Positions 48,475-64,000 are shown, numbered from the stretch's first letter. The stretch is DNA of 64,000 nucleotides from Prochilodus magdalenae (GCA_024036415.1 JAMWET010000729.1:594001-658000), one strand, 5' to 3'. Made by a program: numbers and translations. Notes: a model not told the origin generated them from the sequence alone.

Positions 48475-49410
48475 TTAGACCTCCGACGAGCTGGTGCTTT
48501 TAATCCTATTGATGGACTGTCTGATAACTCTCTTGCTGTCGCGCACCTCTTTTGCGATGAAGTAGTAGCAGATGGCATCCAGGCAGACTGTCACATTGGA
48601 CAGACACATGGTCAGCTGCACAAACAGGGCAATACTCGTCTTGGCCTCGCAACCTGAGATTCTGTTGCTGCGCACCAGGTACTGGAGGAAAATGGCCACA
48701 TGGCTTGGGGTGAAGGGCACCAGAAAGGCGCAAAGGCTGCTGTAGATGATCCGTACACCTGCCTGCTTCTTGGAGGTGGAGGTAGGGGATTGCCTTAACG
48801 CACGGATACACAGTGCTGAGCAAGTCATCAGCACCAGGGTAGGAATCAAGAACCCAAAGACCTCCAAGCAGACGATGAGTGCTGTGTGCCAACCTTTCTC
48901 AGAAAAGCCATGAAAGCAGCGGAAGCCTTTTCCCTCCATTGATGCTTTATCGTGAAAGGTGTAGACGGGGAGGGTCGCCAACACAACAATTAACCAGATG
49001 ACAAAACACGAGTTTCGAGCAATCTTTGTGGACCGTAGCCCTCTAAACTGGAATGGGTGGCATATGCCGATGTAACGGTCAACAGAGATGCATACTATGG
49101 TGAAGATACTCCCGTACATGCCCATGAAGTATAGACTTTCCAGGAAGGAGCAGAACGCCGTCTTGTCAGTGTTCCAGCTGTTGTCCCTGGCATGCATTTT
49201 AAAAGGAAGCTGGAGCAACAAAAGCATGTCCATCAGAGCCAAGTTGGTCATGTAGATGGAGGACTCTGTCCATTTCTTTAGCAAGGCGCAGAACACCACA
49301 AGGGCGATGCCGTTAAGAACCAGGCCGAAGACGAAGATGGGCACATAGATGGCCATCTCTAGTGACTTCATGATTTTTTCAGTTTCATTAAATTCACAGT
49401 TGTTATACAT
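48475..49410 (-). CDS. gpr55: G protein-coupled receptor 55
   Basis: Intact single-exon coding frame, 311 residues, seven membrane segments. Family members respond to lysophosphatidylinositol and couple to G12/13 and Gq at the plasma membrane. Identifying strings shared with mammalian GPR55 are SIYMTNLAL then LPFKM (TM2), ESLYFMGMYGSIFTI (TM3), LEVFGFLIP (TM5), FLQYLVR and QLTMCLSNVTVCLD (TM6-7). Asn33, Asp61, DRY at 111-113, the Cys87-Cys165 pair and LDAICYYF at 277-284 are the expected class A landmarks. The C-terminal tail has basic and Ser-rich patches (KSTSSSEV). TM2-TM7 also resemble GPR35 (KKWTESSIYMTN, CLDAICYY), its nearest relative, but the loops fit GPR55. An acceptor-like CTTTCCCCAG lies about 19 bases before the ATG, so 5' UTR introns are likely. 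Which paralogue it is (a or b) is unresolved. Confidence 0.9.
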   Translation of the reverse strand: MYNNCEFNETEKIMKSLEMAIYVPIFVFGLVLNGIALVVFCALLKKWTESSIYMTNLALMDMLLLLQLPFKMHARDNSWNTDKTAFCSFLESLYFMGMYGSIFTIVCISVDRYIGICHPFQFRGLRSTKIARNSCFVIWLIVVLATLPVYTFHDKASMEGKGFRCFHGFSEKGWHTALIVCLEVFGFLIPTLVLMTCSALCIRALRQSPTSTSKKQAGVRIIYSSLCAFLVPFTPSHVAIFLQYLVRSNRISGCEAKTSIALFVQLTMCLSNVTVCLDAICYYFIAKEVRDSKRVIRQSINRIKSTSSSEV

Positions 49411-50119
49411 GATGACTGTGTGAAGACTCTGGGGAAAGCAAGCATGAAATTTCTGCTTGTTATTATTATTTTTTTTTCAAAGCAGTTCATCAAATACAGT
49501 TCTTTACAATGAAAAAGTTGGCGCTGCTTGATCTCAGTCATCACAAGCAGTGATTTCCTCGTACTTAGGAAAACACCTGCCCATTGACATCAACTCTATG
49601 TGTGTTTTGAGTCACTAGGTTTTCTGTTCTTATACCAAGTACAGGAAAATGTGTCAAAATTATTGTCCATGGCAAGCCACAATGATCATCAGATGCAGCA
49701 GGTACAGATTAAGTTCTGTGTATTCCTTCAACAGTTATTGTCAGTCAGCATTCTCGTCTTGTCCACTTTTGCCATACTTGCGCCTACTCGCAAACATTCG
49801 CATACACGCATAGTGTGTTTTTAAATATTGTACAATTCAGCCAGCATGACGGCATTCGCACTGAGCTTGGGAGTGCACTTCTACAGACTCAGGTACAGTG
49901 CGGAGTGGTAAGTAATCACCAAGATGGTGTAATTTATTTCTGAGACAAATAATTGATAAATGATTGGGGGATTCATGCTCAGAAACACAGTATTTCTCTA
50001 TAGTGTATATATAATATATAGAGTGAGCATATCATATATATATATTTTCATATATTTATAGCATTTATGGAGTGTATATATAATATAGAATTTGTGTGTG
50101 AATGTTGTTGGTGTCGGAG
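49411..50119. other. Upstream region of gpr55 CDS (probable 5' UTR intron)
   Basis: Starts with the acceptor-like sequence just before the gpr55 start codon. No other gene seen. Confidence 0.4.
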
Positions 50120-50500
50120 TATTTAAACACTAGCTGGTAGAAAACAGAGCTCTTCTGCTAATAGAAATCGCACACAAATCAGAACTTGTGCTCTTGTTTA
50201 GACGAAAAAAACAAATCTTCTGTTTGGAAAAAGGGTTTGTGATTGTTCCCAAACATGCCATAGCATCATGATATGGGGGCAGTTTCTCTGCAAACGGTAC
50301 TGGCGCATTACAGATCATCAAAGGAAACACTATTGGAGAGATATACTGGGACATACTAGAGGAGAATTGAATCTCATTGTCCATAAAACTGTTTCTGTGG
50401 AGAAGATGGATGTACCAACATGACAAAAACCAAAAGGACAGAGCTAAACTGAGTAGTGGTGCTTGCATGGTCTAGCCAATTTCGCGACTGAGGAGCTCAT
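50120..50500 (+). pseudogene. Tc1-like transposase fragment inside the gpr55 upstream region
   Basis: The + strand reads WYGGSFSANGTGALQIIKG (50275-50330), the usual MVWGCFSASGTGAL-like block, then YWDILEEN (50346-50369) and WRRWMYQHDKN (50398-50430), where QxDNDPKH would be expected. Stops and frameshifts throughout. Confidence 0.7.
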
Positions 50501-50907
50501 AACCACGAGGACAGTCCTGATGTTATTAATATGCATTATCTGAATAGTTTAAATCTCTTATATTCATGTTTTTGTAATTTGTGCTTATGAATACTTTTTT
50601 GTTCATAATTATACATACATAAAAATACTTTGTCCAAAATTTTATATGTGCATACATGTTTTAAAACTGAAATCAATTTTCAGGTTTCCAGTGGCTGCTT
50701 CCCTTAACAGAGATTAAATCTGTTCCCAAAAATAAATTATTTTTAGAGGAATGTTGTGTGGAATACAGTGTGGTCATACATTTAACATTTGGATAAGAAT
50801 TATTTTGTACTTTATAAGGTAATTAGTATATTAGGTTGAAATCTAACGATTGCACATATAATTCTTGTTAACTTTTAATTATTATTATACATTCAAAGTA
50901 ATCTCAC

Positions 50908-50951
50908 CTTTGTTGATGACTTCTTTTCTTGTGTATGACCACGTCTGAGCT
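50908..50951 (-). other. gpr55: Candidate non-coding 5' exon of gpr55
   Basis: On the - strand a 44-base segment lies between an acceptor-like ttttacag (50960-50952) and the donor-like AAAGGTGAGAT (50908/50907). It is in the right orientation about 1.5 kb before the gpr55 acceptor. Other donor-like sites are TTCAGTAAGTG (near 53117) and ATGGTAAGTG (near 53358). Signal strength only; no transcript support. Confidence 0.3.
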
Positions 50952-51404
50952 CTGTAAAAATCAAACGATGATGAATGACCTCCTAGATTGTGCATACTTC
51001 AGTTCCTGTCATGCATAACTTAAAAACTGCAACATTAGCTTCATAACAGTTCTCTTCATAATAGTTTATATTTTGTGGTAGTTAGTTACAGAATAATAAA
51101 CACAGAGTTCAAGAAATTAGATCTGATTTGATTGTTTACAGTGGATTGCCAAAGCTATAATTTTTAAAAAACAAAATTTGAATATCTTTGTAATAAACAT
51201 TTCTTTGGGTTTTTTTTTTTTTGTTTCATTTTAATAATTTTTTATTACCTATATTAAAATCTGTATTTCTGTATGTATATTCTCATTTTTCATTTTTTGA
51301 CATTATGTAAAATGATTGTTCTTTACATTGCATGTACATTTCATGATGAATGAATCAAAAGAAATGGCTCAGAGTGACTTGGGAAAATGTGTGGTTCCCT
51401 TGGA

Positions 51405-55239
<3,835 letters not shown>

Positions 55240-55360
55240 TGTACGTTCACTCACCCACTCATCAATCGGTACTACTTATCCTCGTGGGTCGTGGGGGTTT
55301 CTGGAGCCTATTCCAGCCCTAATTGGGCGGAAAGCACGCAACACCTTGGATCATGTATAA
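55240..55360 (+). repeat. Dispersed teleost repeat ('cttatcctcgtgggtcg' type)
   Basis: Contains tacttatcctcgtgggtcgt, tggagcctattccagccc and gggcggaaagcacgcaacac in the fixed order of a very abundant fish repeat. Truncated, non-coding. Confidence 0.6.
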
Positions 55361-56219
55361 CTATATAACTGGATCAAGTTATTTACATAAATCACATCTC
55401 AATCTTAATGTCCCAGGAACACAGATAGCAAAATGTATGTATGATACTAAACCTGAGTGTTATACTAAACATCCAGCAAAAATATATGTTATATTTTTAA
55501 AACCGTCTCAAACCTATCTGAGAATTAGGTGGGGATCGCTAAGTAACAGCTTAACTGGATGAAGATCATGGACGGACAGACAATCAGACGAATAAAGCAA
55601 TGTATGTAGCAATGTTGGCATATGGATAAAGGAATGAACGGGCAGCATAGCTTTATATTATGATGGGTTAGTCTAACTAGCTAGGTTTAATAAGTTTCTC
55701 TGACTCTAAAACTGGTCTGTGGGGGCGGGACAAGAAATTAAGTCATGTGATTGGTTAGGAAATGCGTACAGTAGCGTTACCCAATATTAGGACTGCCCAG
55801 TTGTCATGAATTGGAGAAATGTATGGTGCAGTACAGCGTATATTTATTATGCTTTGTTACAAAACTCAAAAGACATTTTTACATGTATATTGTAGTCCAG
55901 AGGAACAAAATCAACTTAATTAGAAAGTAAACACTAACCCGCTATATCACCCCTCTATATAATAAGACCACATAACTGAATTATAACAATAAAAGTTCTG
56001 AAAGTTGACTACACTCACTAAAATCCGTTTTCCCGCTGAATTAACGCCCCGTCTCCTAACACCTTATCCTAATAAGACCTAAAAAAATAGACCCAACTCC
56101 CCCCTCACACGCGTGTCTACCTGGAGATCTGATTGAATCGTAGTGTTGAGAAACACGTCGCGTTGAAGATGCGAACAGCTGCTGCGCTCAGCGGATTCTC
56201 GAGTATCCGGGTATTTTTC
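55361..56219. other. Intergenic DNA between gpr55 and gigyf2
   Basis: No gene recognised. The last part (56030-56219) leads into the gigyf2 promoter. Confidence 0.4.
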
Positions 56220-56322
56220 TTCAGGCCATGAGTTGTCATGTGACGCTTTGTCAGCCATCTTGTGGATACGAAAAGAGAGACAACTTCGCATACAAACTCA
56301 GCGCTGTCAGTTAAAAGCAGAG
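56220..56322 (+). promoter_or_regulatory. gigyf2: gigyf2 promoter and non-coding exon 1
   Basis: A palindromic E-box, GTCATGTGAC (56235-56244), is followed by GCCATCTTG (56254-56262), a YY1-type site usually found at or just after the start of housekeeping transcripts. A strong donor AGAG/GTAAGA at 56322/56323 would end a short untranslated exon. It lies about 3.7 kb before the gigyf2 start codon on the same strand, with no other gene between. The start site is inferred. Confidence 0.6.
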
Positions 56323-56369
56323 GTAAGACAGCGAGATCAATGGGAACGGTTTTGCTGTAAAATAAAGCT

Positions 56370-56600
56370 TAAGTGGTAATACGTCGAGTCCGAGTGACAC
56401 AGACCCCCAAAACTCTGAGGATTGAGGTCGTTCGGCCGGGGTGTTTAGCCGCATGTTTACCTGGCCTTGAGGCTCCGGTCTCGAGTAGACGCGGCTGCCG
56501 CATCGGTATTAGAGAGAGGCGGGGCGGGGGACAGAGTCGGGCGGCCTTTAGCTAATGTAGCGGCGTGGGAATAACCCCCACATTACTAGGCCGCACGGAG
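56370..56600 (+). promoter_or_regulatory. CpG-rich start of gigyf2 intron 1
   Basis: Locally GC- and CpG-rich (ggcggggcggggga, gggcggcc) with GC-box-like GGGCGG strings, unlike the AT-rich surroundings. A 60-codon frame here (56373-56555) is composition only. Confidence 0.6.
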
Positions 56601-59214
56601 GGGTTAAGGATTAACTCGTGTCAGCCCTGATCTGCAGTAATGTTTTTGCCTGGTTTCCTTCACACTGCAGAGAGATTTTGTTTTATTCGTTTGACATACC
56701 TGTCCGTTACGCCGTAACGGTTACAGACGAACTTATTTGCCTGCTGTAGTGGCAGGGTACATACTGGTGTTAGCATAGTGTACAGCTGGCAAGAAGTCAT
56801 CACAGCATCCATGTAACTTTACCACTGTGGCTAATTTAGCTAGCATGACATGCTAGCCAGTTAACGTGGATACCGCTGTGTTCCCGTGTCTGTCTGTGTT
56901 TCTTGGAGTTCAGCTTTAACTCTGACGCTAATTTGCATTGCAACTGGTAACGTCAACATTAGGAGCTGTATATGGATTTGGTCTGATATATAAGTAAGGA
57001 AGCTAGCTGTGTAGCTTCAACCGCACGTCTCCGTGGACCGGGTGTACAGAATTGCTATACATCTTACTTAGATATGCTAATGTTTGCGGGGCAGTGTGGT
57101 TATGTTATGTTATCCATATGGGTAGTTTAAGTCAGTAAGCTAATGAATCAGTAATGTAATGAAGATTACAGCTATGTTAGCTGCTCGAGCTAGCTAGAAT
57201 GTTAGCTGTAGCCATCAAATCAGCTAGCTAGCTACTGTATGACAACTACTAGTTCCGTCAAAGTATGGTAAAGATTTATGTGTAGGCAGCCCTGTCAGTA
57301 GGCTGTGACCAAGTGAAAATGTATTTGTGCAAACATTATGCCCCTGACTGGACGTCAGCCGCCGCTAGTACTGTTTGAATGAACGTTATATAGCTGTTTA
57401 TATGTCGCTTACTTGTAGCGTTAGCAATTTAAAACCCACCGCATCGTAAACACGGTCGCTAGCAAGTAGCTGGCGGTCGAGTTTGTGCTGTCGTGGGCCA
57501 ACTGACGAGAGCAGGCTAGCAAGAAACGAAGCAGACTTCGCTCTCTCAGCTGCCAGTCTCGTAACGAGGTCTTTTAGTTTATAGTTACTTTAGTTTAGTT
57601 ACTGTGGCTGTGCTAGTGTGGTCCAGCTATGTGGACACTGGTGACAAGCATCGGTTAGGAGTTTCTAGAGCGTGGGAGTTGTTAGCTTCGGAGCTAGCAG
57701 TAGCTAAAAGTGGAAATACCAGCTAAAGTAAAAATGCTAATTAGTTAGCAGCATTCCTGTGAGTAACATAAGACGAGATTTACCTCACCGATCTAACAAC
57801 TTTCTAACTAAGCTAAACAATCTAACGTTCAACTTCAATAACACTATTAAAATTACACTGCTTGGAGAGCTTGGCGGTAGTGTCACCCAGTTAACGTAGC
57901 ATAAGTAGTACACGTGGTTTAACCGGGGTCAGTCAGCTTAGGTCCTGCCGTACATTTCTAAGCGAAAATGACCAGCTACAGATCTATAGGTCCTGATCAT
58001 TTAATACTTAAAGTCGAGGTTTAATTATGTGCATGTGTAAATAAGCTCATGTAAAGCTGATGGAATTGCATGTTCCCACACGTTGCTTTCAGACCAGCCT
58101 TGGGTCTCAGCATGGTGTCACAGTGAAGCAGGCATATGAAGCCCTCTGTGTTCAATACAGATGTCTGAGAACGCTCTTCCTAATTGGGAGAGTGCTTAAA
58201 ATAGCTCTGGCTTCGGCATCGGAGTAGGCTGCACTGAGATGAGGGAGGCATTGGGGTCACCCTTTTAGAAGGAACCCAAATATGACGTCAGTGCCCCTGA
58301 GCTCCTGAAGAATTTTGCTCTGAAGGTTTATGAGAACCTTGATTGACCTACTTCTGTTTTTCTTTATCACTTTTGATACAGTGTTGTCAGGGACTCAAAT
58401 AGTGAAGGTCTTATTTGGGGAAGCTGTATAATGTACGGTAGCCTACAGAGTGGCAGTGAATGGAAACAGGGCAGGGGGTGAAACTGAACTCCCACCGCAC
58501 ACTGAATGTATGAAAATGTATTTGTTGCAGAGAATATCTCATGGCGCTCTTTGCCACAGTAGACGTTTCTTTATTTTGAGCTGCGGCCTGCTTTAAGCAT
58601 GCGTACCAGCTTGAGTTTCTGTTGATTTTGTTGTATATTCTGCCTGTTTTAGCATTTATACTAATTCTTTAAAATTGTGTACTGCTAGGCAGATTGAGAG
58701 AAAGCAGATGTAAACAATGCTGTAATGCATTAGTCTGTAGTTCCGTGTCTGTAATTTGGAAGGACATGACTGGTAGTTTACAGGTTGTAGGTTGTTTTAG
58801 TAAGCCGTGTCTCTGTCTGGTAACGGCAGTGTAGTTTTAACTGGTCAGTAATTTCATGTGGTTTTCGTAGCATGTCCTAAAAAAGCCAAGCACTCCTTTA
58901 ACCTGGGAGAAAAGTCTGTGGCAGATTCATAGTTCTTAAATGCAATAAAACTGCATTAGGTTAAAGATGGTATTGTATTGATTCCCTGCAACAGGTGGTA
59001 TGATTACATTCAATAATTTTGTAGTGGTCCTTGAATTGTTTGTTTGTGATTAAATTATCATTTTATGAATATTGAACATTGAACAACTACATGCTTTATG
59101 TGTGTTTGCTGGCAAGTGTAGCACTAGTGGTGTGTTAAATCTGTTGCATCGCAAGTCTCTGGGAAAACTAAGTAATGTAGTTTTGAAGGTGTCAAGAATT
59201 ATGAAGTTATACAC
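56600..59214 (+). other. gigyf2 intron 1 (non-coding)
   Basis: No exon recognised. Rich in GCTAGC/TTAGCTA words, as seen in many fish introns. Confidence 0.5.
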
Positions 59215-59605
59215 TCATCATCAAAAAATAGTTGCATAAATCAATGGACAGGCATTAAACTTGGAGGTCCGGTTTGTTTTGGTTAAGACGACCAATGAAT
59301 CTGGAGTGGAGGCTCTGTGGTCAGTGCCAAGATGAACTTTTTTTTTTTTTTCTTACATGTCACACATTTGTCGCACACTGGTGTCTCTCCACCCCTACCG
59401 CTAAAACTGCAGGAAGTGTGAGAGAATAAACAAACAGCAATGGGATGGTTTGTCGCCATGCTAAGACCTCTGGTGTGTTGCGTTAGCAAACACAGCAGCC
59501 CAACGCCATACTGACAGACACTACTTCTGTGTGTGTAGCTCAGTAAATATTGCCTGATGTTTTCTTTCTGGATGCAGCTATTCATTTGATGATGGGTGTA
59601 TTTGT
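59215..59605. mobile_element. Tc1-like element of the 'SHPVS' family, internally deleted copy D
   Basis: Inverted ends catcatcaaaaaatagttgc and (reverse-complemented) catcatcaaatgaatagctg. The internal block cagcccaacgccatactgac and tgtgtagctcagtaaatatt matches 39945-40005. It lies in intron 1 of gigyf2 and has no transposase frame. Confidence 0.65.
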
Positions 59606-60023
59606 CCCCCATCTTCCCACCCCAATATAAAAATATCTAAATGTATGTAATTTTATGGTGTTTGTGTTTTTATTTTTGTAATGTATATGTAAAGCCATTT
59701 TGTTAGTTTGCCCAATGAGGATGAAACTGGACACCTGTAGTTTTTCCCCCATTCATACGTCATCGAAGTTTTGTTCTGTTTTTTTCGCTGTACTTTACTG
59801 TGATCATTTTGCAGGCTGTTTACATGCATAAAAAACTACACCAAAGGAAGTGGGGTAGCAATATGGTTCACTTAAAAGAACACAAATGATTAACTACCTA
59901 ATATATATACCCAATACATAACTACCTACCCAGTCATCAGTTTTGCATATTTTAAAATCTTTAAAATGTCTTTTTTTATTATTACCCTAACCCCCCAACC
60001 CTTCCCCAGACTTTCTAGGAAAA

Positions 60024-63000
60024 ATGGCAGAAACCCAGACACTTAACTTTGGACCAGAATGGTATGTAATATTGTTTAAATGAACAATTTTTGGCATATT
60101 CTATATATGTATAATCTGCAGACACTGATTATAAACTTCTCTTTGAGAAAGGGAGCTTAAGTGTTTTTCAGTGATGCCGTTTTCTCTCTTGTTTAGGCTC
60201 CGTGCTTTGTCTGGTGGAGGAGGGAGCAGCAGTGTAGCGTCTCCTCCTCTTTCACCTGCATTGCCAAAGTATAAACTTGCAGACTATCGCTATGGGAGAG
60301 AAGAGATGCTAGCACTTTATGTAAAGGATAACAAGGTAGGAAGCGCTGCTTGGTTGGCTGTTAATGTTTATATTTTATATATGTTATGAATATTGTTGTT
60401 CTTTTAAAAAATTAAAATAAAAACAGTAAAAGTTTGCTACATTTTAAGTGCTGTAGAAGTATTAACAGTGCAAATATTTTAAATTAAATACAACAAGTTC
60501 TTTTAGATATCTTAACACAATCTCAGAGAAGCAAGTTGTCTCATGCCGTTTTGTTTTTGTGCTGTAGATTCCGGTAGATCTACATGACAAGGAGTTTCTG
60601 CCTATTTTGCAAGAGGATCCCTTACTGCCTCTGGCCCTTGTGCCATTTACAGAGGAAGAACAGGTAAGATCAGACAGTTGCTCTCTGCCTCTCACTGCAC
60701 ATGTGTGCTTCCATGCACCCTTATCACAAACATGAATGAAGGTAATTCCTGTAGTGTATTTCTACAGGGCATAGTTGCACTAGAAGCATGGTTCATTATT
60801 TGTGAGTGCATGCTGGATGTGCTTGTCCCATGTATGTCATTGTAGTTTGATGCACACAAGTAAGGAAAGAGTTTCATTCTGTAGCAACTTAAGAATTTCC
60901 AATCATAGTTCACTTTTTTTTTTATGGCATCAAACAACGAGGAGCTCTATGTCATACTGTTATGCTCTTTTGTCTGGCCTAGTATATCCTTACCCGTGTG
61001 GCACAGTATTGATATTTATCGTTAGCAGTATAGATGGATAAAGAACTTGGAATACACAATGCTTGTTGTGAAACACTTTATAAATGTATAAATTGGATGT
61101 GCCACTTCAGGATCTGGTTCTTGTCAGATGCATGTTTGCAATACAGTGTAATGTTTGAGAAGTCAAACAGAACCAAACAGCCCAATCAAATGTGCCATAT
61201 CAGGTGTGCAAGGTTCTTTTTAGCGCACAGTACACAGAAAGCTTTGCAAGTTGTTAATGCAAACATACCTTTCATTTGAGTATGTGATGTGACAACCTAT
61301 TAAGTGAAAGATGTTTATTTAGGTAGCACTGCTCATAAATGTTTGTGTCTTTCCACAGAGGAATTTCTCCATGTCTGTAAACAGTGCTGCAGTGCTACGC
61401 TTGACTGGGCGAGGAGGAGGAGGAGGTGGGGTGGTGGCGGGGGCACCACGAGGTCGAAGTTCCTCGCGCGGCCGAGGTGCATACCCTCAACCACATTTCC
61501 ACTTTACCCCCTAGTCTGAGAAAAACTGAAAATAAGGGAGAGAAAGTCTTTGAAGATGTTGTGTGTTTTTTTTTTTTTTTTTTTGGGGTTGCACAGATGA
61601 AGCCGTGCACTGTCACCAGAAACCAGTGAAACTGTTCCGTGTGTTGAGAGGAATGACACCTGTTCTTTTCCATTGATCTTTTGAAAAGTGTCCCCATGTG
61701 TTTAATCGCATTGTGCGTTTATGTGGTTTAACGCAGGACGAGGCAGGGGAGAAGGAGGGTTTTACCAAAGAAGTTTTGATGATGTGGAAGGTGGATTTGG
61801 CAGAGGAGGGAGGGAGATGCATCGTTCTCAGAGCTGGGAGGAAAGGTAACCCTTTCGCACACCAACAAGGCATATTCACTCAGACAGATCTGATGATCTA
61901 GAATCACGGGCCTTAAGGTGTTTATTCAGCTCATTCATTTGGGCACAACAATTATCGGTCAGTGATCGTGCCCTCCCTCCTGCGGAGGAGAAGCACCTAC
62001 CCACTGGCATGTGTTGTTAAATGCAGCTGTGGTGGGTGAATGCGACATTGTTGGGGGTGTACTAGTTTTCCTAATAGATTTAACTTGGGATTAGCTCAGT
62101 TGTTTTGTTAGTGTCTGTAGTTAGTATCGATAGTTTAAATCTGAAATCTGGTTTTACAGAAATGTAGTGGTTCTTCTACAAGTGCTTTACCGCTGCAGTT
62201 AAGTTAAATAACAGTGGATGTGGTTATGGCATGTGCTGCAGGGACCTTTTAATAAGTGCCAAGTCTAAGAATGAAGCGAGTTATGGCTCTACCATAGTGA
62301 TGTTTTACAATGCTTATCGAAATTAGGGGCTCTTTTACATAGATATTAATAAAAATTGTAAAATTTTAGCTGACTTTAACTGAAGCAGGAATTCTGAAAC
62401 AAAAATATTTACTGACCCAGCAAGTAGTGTTATGTAATGATGTATGTTTTGAGGTGAAGCTGTACAGTCAGCTGTGCCATGTTACTCTGCAGTTGTGTGA
62501 TCCTTTTATCTTTTTTTTTTTTTTCACCTGTGGTCCAGGGGAGACAGAAGGTTTGAAAAGCCAAGTCGAAAAGATCCAGGTATGAATTTTTTATCGTAAT
62601 TGCTAGTGGTAGAAGTGGGTGGTATCTCTAAAGCTTTTGTTAGATTGTGTTTTTCTCCTTTTAACAGGAGTTATTTTCCGTCATCTTGAGTTTTATACTG
62701 TTCAGATGAGTTAATGTCATTGCTGCGCTGTTTCAAGTGTAATTAAAAACTCTGCCTAATCTTTACTGCCATAATTTGGGAAATTGTAAAATTCTTATCG
62801 TTATCTGTACCAGCTAGTACACAGCGTGTTGCGGACCCCGAGAACGCAGTCTAATATAACTGATCAATTTAGTTGGTATAAGAGCAGTTAAAGTTGTTTT
62901 GGTATTCGTGTTGGTCTTAGGACTAACCCTAAAAGATTAAAGGAATGTCTTTATATCCACTGCCTCAAAAACAAAGTAGACTTCTTCATAAGCACAACAG

Positions 63001-63768
63001 CTGGAGGTGATTAAGGGTTTGCTTTATTTTGTTTTCATTTAAAACATCACAGGAATATGCCCATTTCCCTTAAAAACAGCAAGGGTCTGTTCTCCTCTCT
63101 CTGTGATTTTTGGCATAGGGCATATGCGTATTGATTAGATTTTTTAACGGGTTTTTTTTTTTATTTTTGCTTGTTAAAAACAGAAGGTCTGAGTGGCTTC
63201 TATGCATATGAATTGATTATTATTATTTTTTTATTTTTTTTGTTTTGTTAGATGGAGCTCCAGCCCACTTCCAGCTCAATCACAGTAAGTAATTGTCCAG
63301 GTCACTAGCACCTTAAAGGCTGCTCTAAGTGTTTTAGTCAAACAATGAGGGCTAGTTTCCTAAAATTCATCTTGAGCTAAATTGCAATGCTGATAGTGTT
63401 TGAGGTAAAAGTCCTATTCAGTGTGGTTAAAGCTGGGTTTGAGAAACTAGCCGTGTATTACAAGTGGGAGCACTAAACACTACACATTCTGTCTTGTCTA
63501 CACATGCTTCCTCTCTGTCTGTCTCACTGTCTACACCTTTCTCTCTCTTTTTATCTTGCTCCCTCTCTCTTCCTTTCTCTCACAGTACGGGGTAACTACG
63601 AGGAAGGTGGTCCGGGGGGTTTGGTGCGGAAGCATGAGTTTGCACGGTCTGAAAGTGAGAATTGGCGCTTGTCCCGCGATGAACAGAATGGTGAGGATGA
63701 GGAGGGGGGTGGCTGGCGGCTGGCGGGGGCCCGACGGGATAACGAGCGATGGTGCCCCCCAAGTCCAG
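60024..63768 (+). CDS. gigyf2: GRB10-interacting GYF protein 2, N-terminal exons (3' partial)
   Basis: Cytoplasmic translational repressor that binds the cap-binding protein 4EHP (EIF4E2) and is recruited to targets through its GYF domain, which lies beyond this window. Coding exons: 60024-60061, 60197-60335, 60568-60663, 61359-61476, 61737-61845, 62539-62579, 63252-63284 and 63586-63768, with GT-AG borders and consistent phases, about 252 residues. The exon with the ATG starts at 60010 after an acceptor. The 4EHP-binding motif appears as DYRYGREEMLAL (residues 42-53). RNFSMSVNSAAVLRLTGRG, a Gly/Arg-rich segment (GAPRGRSSSRGRGR) and MHRSQSWEERGDRRFEKP then SESENWR fit GIGYF2 rather than GIGYF1. 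The 33-nt exon 63252-63284 keeps the frame whether used or skipped. The following exon was not found before position 64000. Confidence 0.93.
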
Positions 63769-64000
63769 GTGTGGACCCTGATATCTCTCCCACATCATAC
63801 CCCCCCCCAGTCGCATGGTTCCCTCCCTCTGTTCTACTCCTCTGGTCTGCATACTCACTATCTCTTCTCCGATATGTCTTATCTCTCTCACACATGCCGA
63901 TAAAGGCTGGAGTGTTGGTGCGGGCGTTGGCGCATGCTGTTAAACGAAAAGAGAAAAGTGAACCTATGCAGTTAAGTTGGCTCGGGTTTGTGCCACGAAG
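63769..64000 (+). other. Start of the next gigyf2 intron, to window end
   Basis: Follows the donor at 63769. A CAG/AAG-type acceptor near 63905 (gataaag/gctggag) gives a frame that stops quickly, so I do not call an exon. Confidence 0.5.

Noticed and set aside
48506..48892. 128-codon - strand frame inside gpr55
   Set aside because: Alternate-frame shadow of the receptor, with no recognisable domain.
56373..56555. 60-codon frame after the gigyf2 first exon
   Set aside because: Open because of CpG-rich composition; it lies in intron 1 after a strong donor, and no family is recognised.
63905..64000. Next gigyf2 coding exon starting gctggag
   Set aside because: The acceptor-like site gives GW at first but then a stop within about 12 codons, so the match to the family is probably chance.

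Overview
This is animal nuclear DNA, almost certainly from a teleost fish. It shows multi-exon genes with GT-AG introns, long AT-rich introns, GATA, CA and TA microsatellites, many Tc1/mariner remnants, a hAT relic, Rex/CR1/L2-like LINE pieces and a Ty3/gypsy-type LTR element. Several dispersed repeats match ones I associate with catfish and characin-type genomes, but I cannot name a species.

Four protein genes are supported. (1) Exons 2-6 of itm2c (BRI3) lie on the + strand at 1556-4990, with a 3' UTR to about 5790 or 6310; exon 1 is upstream of the window. (2) A single-exon, LPA-receptor-5-like class A GPCR lies on the - strand at 29359-30339. (3) gpr55 lies on the - strand at 48475-49410, with candidate 5' UTR exons further upstream. 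(4) The 5' part of gigyf2 lies on the + strand: non-coding first exon ending at 56322, coding exons from 60024 to 63768, continuing past the window. ITM2C, GPR55 and GIGYF2 all lie on human 2q37, so the order looks like a conserved vertebrate neighbourhood. The genes do not form one pathway: a BRICHOS membrane protein, two lipid-sensing GPCRs and a 4EHP-binding translational repressor.

The intergenic DNA is mostly repeats. From 6.7 to 14.6 kb there is a three-level nest: a Tc1-like transposon (6684-14560, TA-flanked terminal repeats) was split by an LTR retrotransposon (6883-13865, with LTRs, PBS-like site and polypurine tract), which was itself invaded by a Tc1-type MITE, a second MITE and a dispersed repeat. 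From 14.8 to 22.6 kb there is a cluster of broken DNA transposons, one carrying a short LINE tail with an 8-bp target duplication. From 23.8 to 25.0 kb there is a decayed LINE. From 32.6 to 35.2 kb a LINE fragment sits inside a large GATA/TATC inverted repeat. From 41.9 to 43.8 kb there is a 30-bp minisatellite followed by roughly 400-bp tandem duplications.

I found no convincing new gene system. The most unusual items are the nested transposon, the fold-back GATA locus, the minisatellite whose period keeps a reading frame open, and a 33-nt in-frame gigyf2 microexon.
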